The translations under genes were made by a program, and so were the position numbers. 64,000 bases of DNA. Source: Nautilus pompilius. Taxonomy: Eukaryota > Mollusca > Cephalopoda > Nautilida > Nautilidae. How positions within the stretch are numbered: the stretch's first letter is position 1; each line of letters begins with the position of its first letter. The notes under the pieces were generated by a model, which saw only the letters and a list, made by a program, of their open reading frames with translations, did not search any database and had not been told where the DNA came from. The stretch covers positions 186,001 to 250,000 of the forward strand of contig JACATO010001049.1 in NCBI GenBank assembly GCA_018389105.1, in the 5' to 3' direction. Positions 24,361 through 37,211 of this stretch are shown here, piece by piece.

Positions 24361-25379
24361 GTAAGTAACGGCATAAGTAAATATGTAATCAGAAAGAATT
24401 TAAATCTGAAAACTGCGTATTTATTCTATATATTAAAAAAGCAAATAATAAACATATGGATTTAACTATATCTGAAGATATAATATTTATACCTCTAATC
24501 TTACCCAAGTTTCTTTATCTTCTTTTAATTATAATCTATACCAACTAAATGATAAAATATTAACTTTGCCATAAGAACATTTCATTCACTTAAAACAAGT
24601 AATGATTTTAGTGGAACTTTCTTATTTTTTTTTGTAACCTCTGCTTACAAAACGTTTACTGTTTCTTATCTGTCTAATCCTTGTATTTTATGCATCCGAA
24701 GACTTTAAAATTTTCAGTATTTCACCATTAAAACGTTTTGTCTACCCTTTTAAAAAATGATTTTACAACGGACTACTTGTACTAAGTCAATAGATCTAAA
24801 TCTAGGTTTTTAACTATTTATTTCTGTGTTTAACCTTTTGACATCTTTACTTTTATCATCCCCCCTCCCTCGCTTCTTTCAGTGATGTGCCAATAGATTT
24901 GTTTTTGTTGTATGGTTGTTTTTTCCCCCCGCTCATTCATTAATTTATCTAAATTGCGTATCCAGTTACTGTCATCATTTTCTTTAAAAAAATGTATACA
25001 TTAATTTTAAAACTTTTATTAAACCATTTAACTGCATCTACTTTATCGTCGTTGCACGTTTACATAATGAAGTGTATTTTCCTTTTAAAATCTTTTCAAA
25101 CTGCTTCTAATGAAGTTACTCTCTATGTTAGTCCATGATTTATTTGGTTTTCTCCATGACTGTCAAAATAAAGATTTAAATGCTTCTATTAAAGATTTTC
25201 CTATTTATTTTATAAACAAGCATGTCATGAATATTTAAAACTGCATAAATTACATTCAAAATACATTTATAATCATTTTTCCACTTAGAAAAACTCGCGT
25301 CTCTAAATCTAACCAGGTGTTATGTATCGAATGAAGAAAACCTTTACCGTTATGATAACTTTTCTAACAGATTTGTAAA

Positions 25380-25776
25380 ACTCTGGCAAAATTTACGCGT
25401 CTATAAATTTATTTGAATCGGAACCAATTACATTCTCGTAAACACTTCAACAGCCATTTTAGCTTTTATTTCAGTTATAACTAAACTTCTATCACTTTTT
25501 AACTGGGATTTTAATTATTATTATTAAGGTCATAACTCAAATCTTTATCGGGTTTTTCTAGCTCTCCTATCGACATATTTGCATCTCATACCAAGTTTGA
25601 CCAACCTTATTAATCGAATACTCACCCTCCTTAGCTGTCAGACACGGATTTAATCTCAAATCTAATCTTATTCTAGGTCCACAATAATATAACCTGGTAA
25701 ATATTTTTTCATCTGGATGTTTATTCCAAAGAAAACCTGGTAATTTATCTAAACCTTTTTTGTATGCCCTTACCAA
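25380..25776 (-). pseudogene. PLA2-like domain protein remnant
   Basis: Minus-strand open stretch at 25776-25567, followed by more coding-like sequence with stops to about 25380. It contains LDKLPGFLWNKHP, then YYCGPRIRLDLRLNP and KEGEYSINKVGQTWYE. This resembles the calcium loop and helix of the small PLA2-like domain found in parvovirus VP1 and in proteins encoded by Polinton-like elements. The calcium loop ends Gly-Pro-Arg instead of Gly-Pro-Gly, and the conserved His-Asp catalytic pair is absent (Met-Gln at the position), so it cannot be active as read. It is encoded opposite to PolB, as expected for a compact viral element. Confidence 0.6.
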
Positions 25777-25937
25777 CTTATCTAAAACAAATTTTGAGTG
25801 TACAATTCCATATTGAGCGCATTTTCTTTTAGGTATTTTTTAGTTATTTATTGTAATAACATATTTTATGTATATTTTACAACTTTTGTATTAATTTCTC
25901 TTTCCATTTATATGCTATAATGTTTAATATAATTTAA

Positions 25938-26530
25938 ATGTTAAAGAATAATGAATCTATTATTAATGCTAATAAAATTATATTCAAGCCAGCTAGAAGA
26001 TTATCTGATAGAGAAGATGAACACGAATCTGAATTGCTAAATTAGAACAGGATAAAAGTGACTCAGAAGACATTTATAATTGAAGACAATAGATTTGAGT
26101 GTGACGATTATGATTATTATGAAACATCTGACAATTAAGAATATTCTGAAAGTTCTTCTGAATCTGGCGACGATATAGAATATCAATTAGTTAACTAGAT
26201 GAATTTCAAGCTCATTAACAAAATTTAAAATAGTAAAGATAATTATTATATACGTGGAATGATTATAGGAGAAAGTGGATGTGGCAAATGTGTGTTTTTA
26301 TAGCTGGGGTAGTTATATGATTCCAAGTTATGTTTTTGTAAAATATTTAATTCAAACTGAATATTTAAATGGTCTGCTCAATCCAAAATATACTGATTCA
26401 AATATTTAAAATTAGTTTATGTGACGAAATCAAGCAAACCGCAAATCATTTTAAACTAGAGGTCGGCACAATGGAAATGGCACTTTCCTTATATTTTCTG
26501 CAACTACCACAGAATTCTCAGATAAATCAT
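25938..26530 (+). pseudogene. P-loop ATPase (FtsK/packaging type) relic
   Basis: Plus-strand remnant beginning with an acidic 5' part (MLKNNESIINANK at 25938, a stop after LLN) and reaching YYIRGMIIGESGCGKCVFL at 26244-26300. GESGCGK (26268-26288) is a Walker A motif; the residue after Lys is Cys rather than Thr or Ser, and a TAG follows five codons after the Lys. A genome-packaging ATPase is the usual P-loop gene near PLA2-like and PolB genes in Polinton-type elements, so that is the inference. The downstream part is cut off by a Tc1 insertion from about 26.55 kb; no Walker B was found. Confidence 0.55.
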
Positions 26531-26559
26531 AAAGAATAATTCAAAAATTTATTATCCTC

Positions 26560-27440
26560 TTTCGCTTATCCAGGGTTTGACTTTCTCAGTAGCCATATAG
26601 CCCTACATAATCCGCGGCGATGTTCGTTCAAGGATTATGCCCAGGGTTAGGGCAACTTTGTGAGTGCTCCATCAGCCCCCCTTTTTTGCGTTTTAGACAG
26701 TTTTCACTACAGACGTTGTACGTCTGGGGTCATCGTCATGTAGGAAGATGAATTCCTGTCCAGTGAGATGTCTTTCAGACGGAATGGCACCTGCCCATGC
26801 CTGTAAAAGTCACTATACTCTTAGCTTTATGTAGGTCTCCGAGACCTTTGGCTGATATGCAGCCCTACACTTTTACTAACCCATCCCCCCACCCACTCTT
26901 CACTGTAGCTGTTGTACCCTGACTGTTATACCGCTCCTCCGATACCATTTTGAACAAATTGCCGTTGATTATTTCCAAATAGTTTAATCTGGGACTCATC
27001 TGTAAGCAGCACCCTCCCCCAGGTTTCGGTTATCGCATTATTTCATTTCTGTTTCGCAGTTTAACCTTGCCGTTTGGTTTTCTCTCCACAGCAAAGGTTT
27101 TCGGAAGTTACGCCTCCACCGAGTCCACCTCGCTTTAATGTGTATCTTACCGTTCTCGGAGAAACATTAACACCTGCGTTTGCAGCTAGATCATTCGCAA
27201 CATCTCTACTGAATCGTCCTTTAATACGCAGATAACATACTCTGTGGTACTTAAAATCAATTTTGGAGAGTTTGGGCTTTCTTTCTTGAACATGTACATT
27301 GCTAGCAGTACCAGTTTCTTTATCATCCTGAGAGTCTTGCATACAGCTTCTGAAAAACAAAGCCTTCACTAGCTAAGAATTTCTTTTCTACACGCTTGTC
27401 ATGTGATATTTTCTTTCCCAGAAGCCATATGATTCATCGC
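26560..27440 (-). mobile_element. Tc1/mariner transposon nested in the viral relic
   Basis: Minus-strand Tc1-type transposase remnant. The ORF at 27369-27061 carries the paired helix-turn-helix region: RKPKLSKIDFKYHRV, then NVSPRTVRYTLKRGGLGGG, the typical Tc1 second HTH. Further on (about 26780-26680) IPSERHLTGQEFIFLHDDDP covers the second catalytic Asp region, followed by a stop, and a CPNPGHNP segment near 26620 stands at the final catalytic block. The middle part between these is shortened. Terminal inverted repeats were not recognised. It interrupts the P-loop ATPase relic and so inserted after the viral element. Confidence 0.75.
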
Positions 27441-28088
27441 GTATTCACTACACTACAATATATATTACTGTCTATTCTCTAATATTTAATAAATTTTCAG
27501 TTACTAACGATCATGTTCTACACAGTGATAGATATTCTGCTTGTCATCCAAATATAGATTTTGATTAAAAAGTCATTTTTGCAGAAATTGTAGTGTAATG
27601 ATAAATTTTAAAGAAGTTTTATGGAACAGTTGATATAATTACATGTAATCAGATGTCATCTATTGAGTTCTAGACGTTTTATCCATTCATAGTTTTCGAT
27701 ATAAGTAGACGATATGAAAGGCTAAAAACTAGCATAATATAGCTATGGTTACTTCTTGTATGCTAAATTGTTCTTCAAAAAATCAAGTCTTTGTTGCTGT
27801 TTTATTGGATCGAACTGTAAATGTGCAATCTAACTGTATTTTATATAATTTTTTCTATAGAAATTGAAAAGTATATTTGCTATGGGTTTCCTCTGAGTGA
27901 AAAGTCTAAAACTAATAAGAGCACTTGGTGAAAATACTTTATGGCTGAATAAAAGTAAATTACGTGGTGATTTTATAATTCTTAATAAGAGGAGATGAAG
28001 ATACAGTGGAGGAATGTCAAGGTTTTAATCTGAAAAAAATTGGTATGTCACAAATGCAAAAAATTATAAAACGAGGTTGGTTTTATAT

Positions 28089-28238
28089 ATGATCGCTGAA
28101 TCTGTTTTGGGTAATGTTCTACCAATACTACTTTGTGGAAGTGGTTACAATCAAACCGAATATCTACTAGAGGGCTATACAACTTTCCAGCCAAATGAAT
28201 TATATAAACTTAATGAAATTTTTAATGAAGATATATAA
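28089..28238 (+). pseudogene. unassigned coding-like fragment in the viral relic
   Basis: A 49-codon open stretch, MIAESVLGNVLPILLCGSGY..., in the middle of AT-rich sequence dense in stop codons. Its even codon use and the hydrophobic start look protein-coding, and it lies where Polinton-type elements keep virion genes. I do not recognise it and give it no function. Confidence 0.3.
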
Positions 28239-28239
28239 A

Positions 28240-30250
28240 GTGTATGTAAAGGCAAAAAAGTTAGCGGATTTTCCGGGCTATTTTATTTATTGAAAAATGA
28301 AACTATTCCATTATCTTTGGGTGCTACAAGCAAGTTTTCTCGAAGATCTATCTCATTCTAGTGGCCAAAATGTTACAGGAAAAGTTCTGCATCTAAAAAG
28401 TGGAAAAAGTTGTTCATGTGAGCTAAAAGGTATAAAAGAAACTAAAAATAGCATATTTACTTACCAACAGAAGTAAATTTGGAAAGAACAATGACCATTT
28501 ACTACCTTCCATATAAAAATACGGTAAAATGCTTTTAAAATTTCAATTTCAGGATCGTTTTGCGTTTTTATGAAATACTATTTTAGTTAACCAAAAAGTG
28601 AACTGTAATGTTTCCAATTTAGGTTCAGTTTTAAAACCTGGTAGCTACTGCTCTTGTTGGTGTAAATTTACTAAAATGTTTATTATTCTTTTGATTACCA
28701 ATGGCAGCCATTTTATTTAAATATATAAAGAATCTAATGAAAATATTCTTTATCGCACATCTGTAATGCAAAATAAAAACTGTTATTTGTCGTCATTTAT
28801 GTTAAAAATATTTAACTGAATTTGTTAAAACGTATAATAAAAATTAGCAATTTACAAACCCTTTTAGTGTGTAGGCGCAAAAGACTTTTTACATAATACA
28901 TACAGAAAATTTATTGTTAATTTTCATACTGATATAAATGACATAAATCAAATTTTTTATCAGAAAAATATTTAGGATTATAAAGAGCTGATAAATTTGA
29001 AAAAGAAAATTATAAACTTGAAATTATCTACATGACTGGCATTGTTATTTCTGTCTCACTTCTGTATGGTGTTACACGTAGGTTCACTATGCTGCAGTTG
29101 CGAGTCCATAAATTATCAACTAGTGCTTTGATTTAACACTTTCTGTAATGCATATATCAAGTAACTTGAAGATACAAAATAAAAAAAAAAATTTTAATTG
29201 GTAATTATGTAAACTAAAGTCTGCTATTATTATATAACTTTATTTAATGGCTTCCTAACTAAAAAAAAACAAGAAAATTGTTTAAAGAGATGGTCCAACT
29301 TTGTAAATGATCAGTAAAGCTGCTATTTAATTCAAAGAATTAAATGAATATAAATAAATGTCTTTACTGAGAAAGAAAATGCATCAGCATATTCCAGTTA
29401 AAAAACATTTAAAAACGATATGATACAGCTTAATGACTCCAGATTTATAATTATAAAATTATAGATGTTAATTCTAATAATGTGATTAAAAACGAATACA
29501 TTGATAATTTAGTACAACAGATAAATATATTTTAGTCAGAATGAGATTTTGTAACTTATTACACTATTAAATTAGTAGTATTTAAAGTTTTTATTGAAAG
29601 TAATCATGAGTTTTCTAATGCTAAAGTCATAGAGGCATAATAGTTGGTTTTTTTACCTAATTCCTTAAATGCACCATTTAATGGAAGTAAAATAAATTAA
29701 TAGATAAAAATTAGAGGAAAATGGATCATTCACTAACAAATCAAATTCAAAGGTTACAATAACAAACATAATTTGTTTCATCAAAAATTTTGAAAATGTA
29801 TATTGGAAACAGATCTTGATTTTGAAATACAATTTTCGATGAAAATTTGAAAGCTTTTAAGAATAAAGTAAAAATAAATAGCATTTGGTGTTTCAAAATA
29901 TAGATATTAGATTTTATGCATGATAAAAAAGTTATCATGGCGAATGCATATTTAATTAAAAATTATAATCTAGGAGAGCGAATACATTACTAGGTTAGAA
30001 AATCTAAAAGATAATAATGATGTTATTAATAAAAAGCACCTAGATGATAGTTTAGCTAACACTACTATAAAAACTCAGCAAGTAATATAAAACTATACAG
30101 CACAAAATTTACAAATTTAGGTGCATCATTATAAATCAAAATATATATATATATTGTAGATAAGAATTTAATCCTCTAGTTGCAGAAATAATAATTTATA
30201 TCCAGCAAATGAAAATGTGTTGAAATTTTAAAATGAGAGCAAGCAAATAC
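28240..30250. other. AT-rich remainder of the viral island
   Basis: Very AT-rich sequence with short open stretches in several frames, no frame longer than about 60 codons and no motif I can name. Probably decayed capsid-side genes of the same element, by position only. The minus-strand ORF at 29747-29938 has no recognisable content. Confidence 0.4.
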
Positions 30251-33200
30251 ATATCTGTTTTGCTTCGATTCATACTTCTAGAATTATTTTAAATGTCATA
30301 TCGCAAAAATTAAAGGTACAGTAGCCTCTTAAAATGACCCATCAAGGCCAAGACAAAGTAAGCAACATACCAAGCGCTTATATCTTATTCGAAGATGATA
30401 AATTATAATATAAAATATACAATTCTTTGGGTTGTAGTTAGTTTCTTTAGGATATACAGACAATTTCACTTCAGTTTCAAATGGACATTTAAATCTGGAA
30501 AAACTAATTTTAAAATCACAATATTTTAAAATATTTTTGACTAGGCTACAAATCTCTACCGCGCTGATAAATCCAGATATAATCTTTTACAGTCAACACT
30601 ATATTTTTATACATTTATTTTAAATCTTTGTATTCGTTTCTATTGTTTATTAACTAACATAAATCTGAAAAATTAGCATTTGTTGACACAGTAAGATGAA
30701 AACAATCTCTTTTGCCTGAAATTCTTTTGCACTTACTAATAAATATGAAATTAAAATCACATTTACTGATACATTGAAGACATGTTCCGGATTTGAGCCT
30801 AATCTCTGTGAAAACCTTTATCAGATCTCACGTTAAATATCTAAACTAAAAACAGGCTAAATCTAGCATTGTTACTTATCGTTATAATGATAAAAGCCTG
30901 TGGATGCAACTATAGACGATGGCGTAGTTTTGTAAAGGAAAAGTAATAAATTCACTTTCAATAAACGTGACAGTTTTTATTAACTTTTCAAGTGAATTCC
31001 AGTAATCAGCCTGCTGTTGCTGTTCACCTCAGTTTAACCACGACAGGGCAGTGTAATTTACATGTCTGCAATTCATGCGGAGTGATGTCTGAATTCTATT
31101 GTATCAATACCCTGGAGGAGGTTGAAAGTATCTGATAAATTCCTATTCAATCAAGGACCTATTCTTATTGTCGATGCGTAGTCTTCAGAGAGAGCTGACT
31201 TGGCATAACCCGATCACCTGTTCACTGTAGTCGTGCCATTTGTCAAGATTTGATTCAACACTCGTCTCTCAGTTTATAAGCACAAGCGACCGTCACGAGT
31301 TCGTCTTTGATCACGGGGACCAAGGCGCCGACAAACCGGAGTGGTGGTACCTTTTCGTCAGAGGAGAGACGAGCGGTTAACAATAGAAGATTCTAAACGA
31401 AAGAAATCCCACGGGGAAACGCGGGGACAAACGGTCAGCAGTTCTGACAGGCCGGTTTACGGTAAACGGGAAATATGACTGATTTTCTTTCTGGAGTAAG
31501 TTTGGAGTTTATCTGAGCGTTCTGAGAGAAAGCGGAACCGAGAGAGTTGTGGCACGGACCGCAGTTGGGTGGAAAACGGACCGCGAAGGCGGCTGTCATT
31601 GGTTGCTGCTCAAAACGAGAATTTACGCGTATAACTCATTCAGGGATCAGTCATTGGCCAAGACTCCGTTTTTAAAAGAGTTAACTCTGATCTTGGCGGT
31701 ACGTGCGAAACGGTTCAGACAAATAAAGCGCGCAGCGCACGGGCTAGATGCGATATACGTAAACCCTGTATGGAAAAAAAAAAACAACAACAACAAAAAG
31801 ATCCCTTTTAGATCCCTAAAGATTAGTTGTGGACGGAAGCCCAAAGGTAACAAAAAACAAAAGAGGCAGAGCGAAAGCGCTATAGCTGAGATGGCTGAAG
31901 GCGTACGAGAGAAACCATTAACCAATCCATAGGATCAGCTGTATCTTTCCACTAAGATGCAGCTGGGCATCAATAAGACGCTCCGGCACCAAACCAATCT
32001 CTGTTACCTTTTCTATGAAGGAGACTGTAGCTCAGATTTTTGTCCCTGTATAACCGAATGTTTAAATCTGCCGCCGTATCGAACTCAGCCAAAAACTGGT
32101 AATAGGTTTCTCTAACAGGTTCCCCGACCTTCTGGCAGACACCTGTTAGCCGAAAAACCTTTCAGGTAACTAATTGAGCACCGGAATAGTAGTAAATAAC
32201 CCAGTTTTTGTTGAGACGACGAGCTGTTCATTTATATTATTTCTAGGTCAGACATATGAATTTTAAAACAATAAGTTTTCCTAGAAATGAAAAACTGTTG
32301 CTTCTTAAGAGCTCCATCGGATCTTCCCACACCTGGTAATATCATCTAACAGGTTATTTTAAAAAGCTGATTACTATTAATAATTTAGTTGCCAGGTTTC
32401 TAACCATCTTCGCTTATATCAATTCGCTGAGCAGATGCTACTCTTACATCGCGAGAAATAGCGGTGATGCTCAAAGACGATGCGGAAAATGTAGACTTAT
32501 AAATGCTGTGTGTGTGTGTGTGTAGATCTAAACTAAGGAGGACAAAATAAATCTTTCGATGATCAGAAACTGTTAGAATTTGTCCTTGTCCGAAGTTCTT
32601 AATCTTGCGTCCGCTTTTAACGGTAACACAACAGCGCTACTCCAATTATACATCTTCAGGTGCGCGGATTTCTGCTTCATTCTGGAGTGGATTCACTCGA
32701 CCATCCACCGCAGCAATTAGGGCGACGACAACAGCACAGCTCATCAGGAGCAGCGCCCTCGTACCTGTGGAGAAAGCGCACTCAACGTGCATCCAAGCAC
32801 ACCTCACCCACTAATTAGCTGAATTTATCGCGCTCTCCTCCTCTACTTACCACACGACACGGCGCCGACACAATCCGTCTTTTCAGCTGCCAGCTTCCAA
32901 TTCGCGAAGTACAACGAGAGTTTGTAAAATCCGTAAGACGAACGAGGACGGGGGTGGTGGATGGGTGCACAGACGTTGGGTATGATGACCTATTTTATGA
33001 ACTGCCTTTGCGCCAGAACATTTCCACAGTCTGGTAGCTGGCTTTACTAAAGGAAAGAACCCAACCTACAACCGCTTCCAGAATTGGACAAGTCGTATGG
33101 AGCTGGTATAGAAGAGGAAGAGGTTTTCACATTGACACCGGCTGAAGATCTCGTATTTTGCCCCCCCCCGCTACTCTATGAAAACGTACCGGAGTAAATC

Positions 33201-35479
33201 TACAATACAATGTCTGGTTATATTATGAAAATACCTCTGCACAATTCTTACTGTTGCTTCAGACAGAAATATCTACTGTTAATTACACGTATATTTAACA
33301 TATATTATAACACAGTATACCATACTATACTTTTACCAAGCATTATATTAATAAATTATAAGCAATCAACTAAGTTCAATCGAGCATTTACTAGGGATTA
33401 TCATTCTAATTTAACAGCAGTAATATTTCTTGGCTTTATACCCTTTATTTTAACTTTCAGGTCAACATTCTCATTTGGAACACTGACCCAAGATCTAGCA
33501 TCACTCGGTTAACTCCGCTGTAAGCGCCTGCAAGTACCAAACTTCACTTAGCGGTATCAGCAATTATTCATTTTCTCCAGGAAATAAGAATTAATTTTTG
33601 TACTGTTTAGAGAAGTTTTTTTTTTTTTTAAATAAATAAATAAATAATACAGATAAAGGAAAAAAATTTTAATTGTTGAATTCTGAGAATTTAAAGTACA
33701 AATGTAGGTTACTTGTACTGTTTATTTAAGTTGGTTAAAACAGTTTCTAGAACGTTTACAGTAATTTTCGTGGCTGCCTGCTGTGCGATGCTTAGTGACA
33801 CTTACTTAGAAACTACTTAAAATTTACAACTTCATAAAGGTCGTCAAAAGTATCAGCAACCGTACTAAAAATAAAAAAAAAAAATTATTGTCTGTTTTTT
33901 TTAACACTTTAAAGCTGATGAAAATGTATTATCCCTGCAAAGATTTTTGACATTAAAAATTCGATAAATCGTGTTTCAGAACACAGCAACCATCAATCGT
34001 GAGGGTTACCAACCACTTCAGGCTTTTCCATAATTATAGACCAGCGAGTCTTTTCCCTATCAGTGCTCACGCCGAAAACTTAATGCGATTGTGTTCGCCT
34101 GACAGTGTTTATTACAGCTAATTTGAATAATTGCTGGTTTACGCCATGCTTCAGTATAAATGTTAACGGATCAGATTATTTATGGTTGTAGTCGCTATTT
34201 TTAAAAAAATGAAAGTAGCGCTTAAAATCAAAAATCTAACATGAAACAAGGTTTGGCGTTTACACGAAGCTGGTCACTCTGAAAGGAAAAGACTGGGGCT
34301 ACTCGGGGGCTGTGTGCGAACAACTGTCTTTTTTTAAAATCAGCTGGTTCAGTCATGAACTTAAAGGGCCGAGGACATAAGACAAGAACCACGGAACGGA
34401 AAATAAATGACTGGTTCAAAAGTCTACACAAAATCTCTCGGTTACTCGTTTGCATTCAACATCCGAACCACCATCACTATAGAAAGGTTAAGAAAGTTTG
34501 GATTGATTGGCTGAGTAGCAGTTAGAAAGCCATTGCTTACACGTCATAACAAGCGAATTGACTGGGTTCGTTACGTGACATTAGAGGTAACTGGTCGTCT
34601 AAAGAGTGGCTTGAAATATTTGGTTCTAAGCAATGACTAGGTTAAAAGGAAAGTATGAAGAGAGGGTGCCTGCCTTACGGCTAAACTGGCGATAGAAAAC
34701 GACAATCTTTGTTGTTGTTGTTGAGCTGGTTACGTAGCTGGTGGCTTGAAACAAACTGATGAGATTTTCTCTAAAGAGAGATATCACAGTTTTTTGTTGT
34801 TGTTGTTTTTTTTACAATGACACGCAGTTACATCAAAGCACTGACCGATGTTAGATCGACGCTGCGTCGAGATAATGGTCAGCGCACAGCTCAGTAGGCA
34901 ATACCTTGCCAGAAAGGAATCGGAAGGCTTTTGAAACCATGATTTGGTCCTCTAATTTTAAGATATGGACCCCCAATAAACTCGCCCGGAATTAACTACA
35001 TCGACGAGTCAGGGAAAATCATTTAATCAATGTTCAGTTCGCTACGGAACTAATTACAACAGCAAATGGGGTTAATTATAAGGCAGTGTTTTGATGGAAA
35101 CAACTTGAAATGATAAAATCACCACAATTAATGCTTGACGGTCTGAGGCAAGGATCATTAAATCTTTTTGATTGTTTATGTTTTGCTGAAATAATATATT
35201 TTATTTTAAAAAAAAGAGAGCTGAAAATTCGGATGAGGTTTCTTGTGTAGTCAGTTCACACACACACACACACCTTATACCCGAAATACCTTATTTCACG
35301 TCTGATGTTTTACGTAATTTTTTTTTTTTTAATTTTTTGTAATTTCAAATTAAAGCAAAAAAATCTGATATACCTGTAATGAAATCTGAGGTTTCAGGTA
35401 TTGTTAAGGTAACCATTAATCTGTATGGCTTCTGAATAACTATCGATCTAATTGAAAATGCTACTACTACTACTACTAC

Positions 35480-35516
<37 letters not shown>

Positions 35517-35529
35517 GATAATAATAATG

Positions 35530-35596
<67 letters not shown>

Positions 35597-35610
35597 TAAT
35601 AATGATAATG

Positions 35611-35670
<60 letters not shown>

Positions 35671-36014
35671 TAATAATAATAATAATAATAATAAATAATA
35701 ATAATAATAAACTTAAAATACCAGCCATATTTGCTAGCTCGACCTAAATAATGATCTTGGAAGCCAAGATTATCACAGCTGTACGGATGCAGCTTTATTT
35801 AAATCTAACAGATACAAACAAACCACACCCCACGTTTTCAAAGCGAGACTGAGCACGTGGTTTATGACGTTTACAAGCCAGTAACGCCGGCTAATTCCGA
35901 CAGTTTGCTAACGTGGCCGTTGAAAGGATTTAAAACCAGAATTTTGAAATGCTCTCATATTTTCGACAAACTCCTCCACGAAAAAATAGAAGTAATACAA
36001 AAATTATTTTTAAA

Positions 36015-36052
<38 letters not shown>

Positions 36053-36641
36053 ATTTTTTTTTTAAAAGAAGAACAAACAAGAATTTTAAAGATTTGATTG
36101 TTTTTGTCTCTCCCGAAGTTACGGCAAGCACGACTTTAACGTATTACTACTATTATTTTCTCAGTTCTAAATCTAGACAATTTTAGTTTTTTTTAAAATA
36201 AGAATAGAATTTTATTCTGGAAACATCCGACCGCTGAATTGTCACTGTAAGGCACATAACAAGTCGAGAACATACGTTTTATTTTACTTGAAACCTAATG
36301 GGAAAAAAAAAGAATCGGCGTAATAATGGAAATGTATATTCATAGAAGTTAATCTGTATCAGTGAAGTTTCGTCTTGTTCAGGTTTCGCAAAGGTTTGTA
36401 GCTGTTTTTTTTTTTTGTTTTTGTTTTTTTTTTAATTTTTAAAAATAAAATGCAGTATTCAATGGCGATGTTTAAAAAATCGGATTGTAAATGGCGGAGT
36501 GACTCGGTACAACGTCTACTACTTCCCAAAAACAATGGAACACATCCAAACCTGCTCTCGATAGGGTTAACTTAGTAAGGTTTCAGCTACTTCAAAACAA
36601 TTTTAGTTAACCCTTTAATAACAGCTGTATTTTTTTAAAAA
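30251..36641. other. intergenic, no recognised gene
   Basis: AT-rich to about 31 kb, then normal composition. The ORF at 31549-31932 (127 codons, Lys/Arg-rich, broken by a poly-A/AAC tract) is not recognised. (GT)n at 32506-32523, poly-C at 33164, (CA)n at 35259-35272, poly-T tracts, (CT)n(TA)n at 36017-36052. Confidence 0.6.
35461..35712. repeat. (TAA)n microsatellite, about 250 bp
   Basis: Starts (CTA)n, then long imperfect (ATA)n with occasional GAT units. The Leu/Ile-rich ORF on the minus strand is a product of this array. Confidence 0.95.
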
Positions 36642-37211
36642 TTTATTATTATGTATTATTATTAATTGGTATTTAAGTTAGAATACTGATTTATGTAATA
36701 TGCGGTCCTGCAGAGTTCTACAGTGCACTGCATGTCTCAAATATTGCATCGCTTTCTCGACGAAACGCTTCTTTCTCATTGTCTTATAGCAGTAGGCTTT
36801 CTATTTTTCTTCGAATATAATGTAGCAGTTTGGACACATAACGATATGGCATGTGTGTGTATTTGTTTCGCTTCTGTTGAAATGCTTGGGAGGGGCGGGT
36901 TCCCCCCCCCAAACAGACATCTCCGGTCATCTCGTGACCATCTCGCGAAAACCGTACCCAGTGCTTTGCCGGCTGAGTGTCTCCCACGCTAGAACTTCCG
37001 TGCGGGAAATAGCCGAAGCTCTGCACACGTACCCGAAGCCTTTCTGCTCAATTAGACTAATTGATTTTAAAGTATTGAGCCGATAGGGGGGGGAAAAAAG
37101 AAGAAGAAGAAGAAGAAGAAGAAGTTTCGTTTCTCGTTCGCTTGTTGTTGCTGCTGCTGTTGCTGTTCTTGTTGTTTTCTAAGAGCGCGCTACCAAAGCG
37201 ATGGGAGTCAG
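36642..37211 (-). other. probable 3' UTR of the CAT gene with poly-A signal
   Basis: Downstream of the stop codon on the minus strand. On the coding strand the first AATAAA hexamer is at 36647-36642, giving a 3' UTR of about 570 nt. The proximal UTR contains a CAA/CAG-rich stretch (37142-37180) and a TTC repeat (plus strand GAA, 37097-37124). No transcript evidence is available, so the end is a guess based on the first signal. Confidence 0.45.
37097..37180. repeat. (GAA)n and mixed (TTG/CTG)n tracts in CAT 3' UTR
   Basis: Nine AAG/GAA units, then GTTTCGTTTCTCGTTCG, then TTG/CTG triplets at 37142-37180. On the transcribed (minus) strand these read as CAA/CAG repeats followed by TTC repeats, just after the stop codon at 37212. 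Confidence 0.85.

Larger units (their letters stand above)
22080..30250 (+). mobile_element. decayed endogenous Polinton/adintovirus-like DNA element
   Basis: An AT-rich island, clearly poorer in G and C than either flank, containing broken genes of a large DNA transposon/virus of the Polinton/adintovirus type. They are a PolB of the Polinton kind (22.86-24.36 kb, plus), a PLA2-like domain (25.57-25.78 kb, minus) and a P-loop ATPase relic (near 26.27 kb, plus), with further unassigned coding-like sequence to about 30 kb. Every gene carries multiple stops and frame changes. No integrase, capsid or terminal inverted repeat could be identified by eye, so the ends given are compositional. Related elements integrate into animal genomes; this copy looks ancient and inert. 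An alternative is a linear cytoplasmic-type plasmid relic, but the PolB motifs fit Polintons better. Confidence 0.72.

Noticed and set aside
35345..35728. 127-codon Leu/Ile-rich minus-strand ORF resembling membrane segments
   Set aside because: It is a translation of the (TAA)n array.
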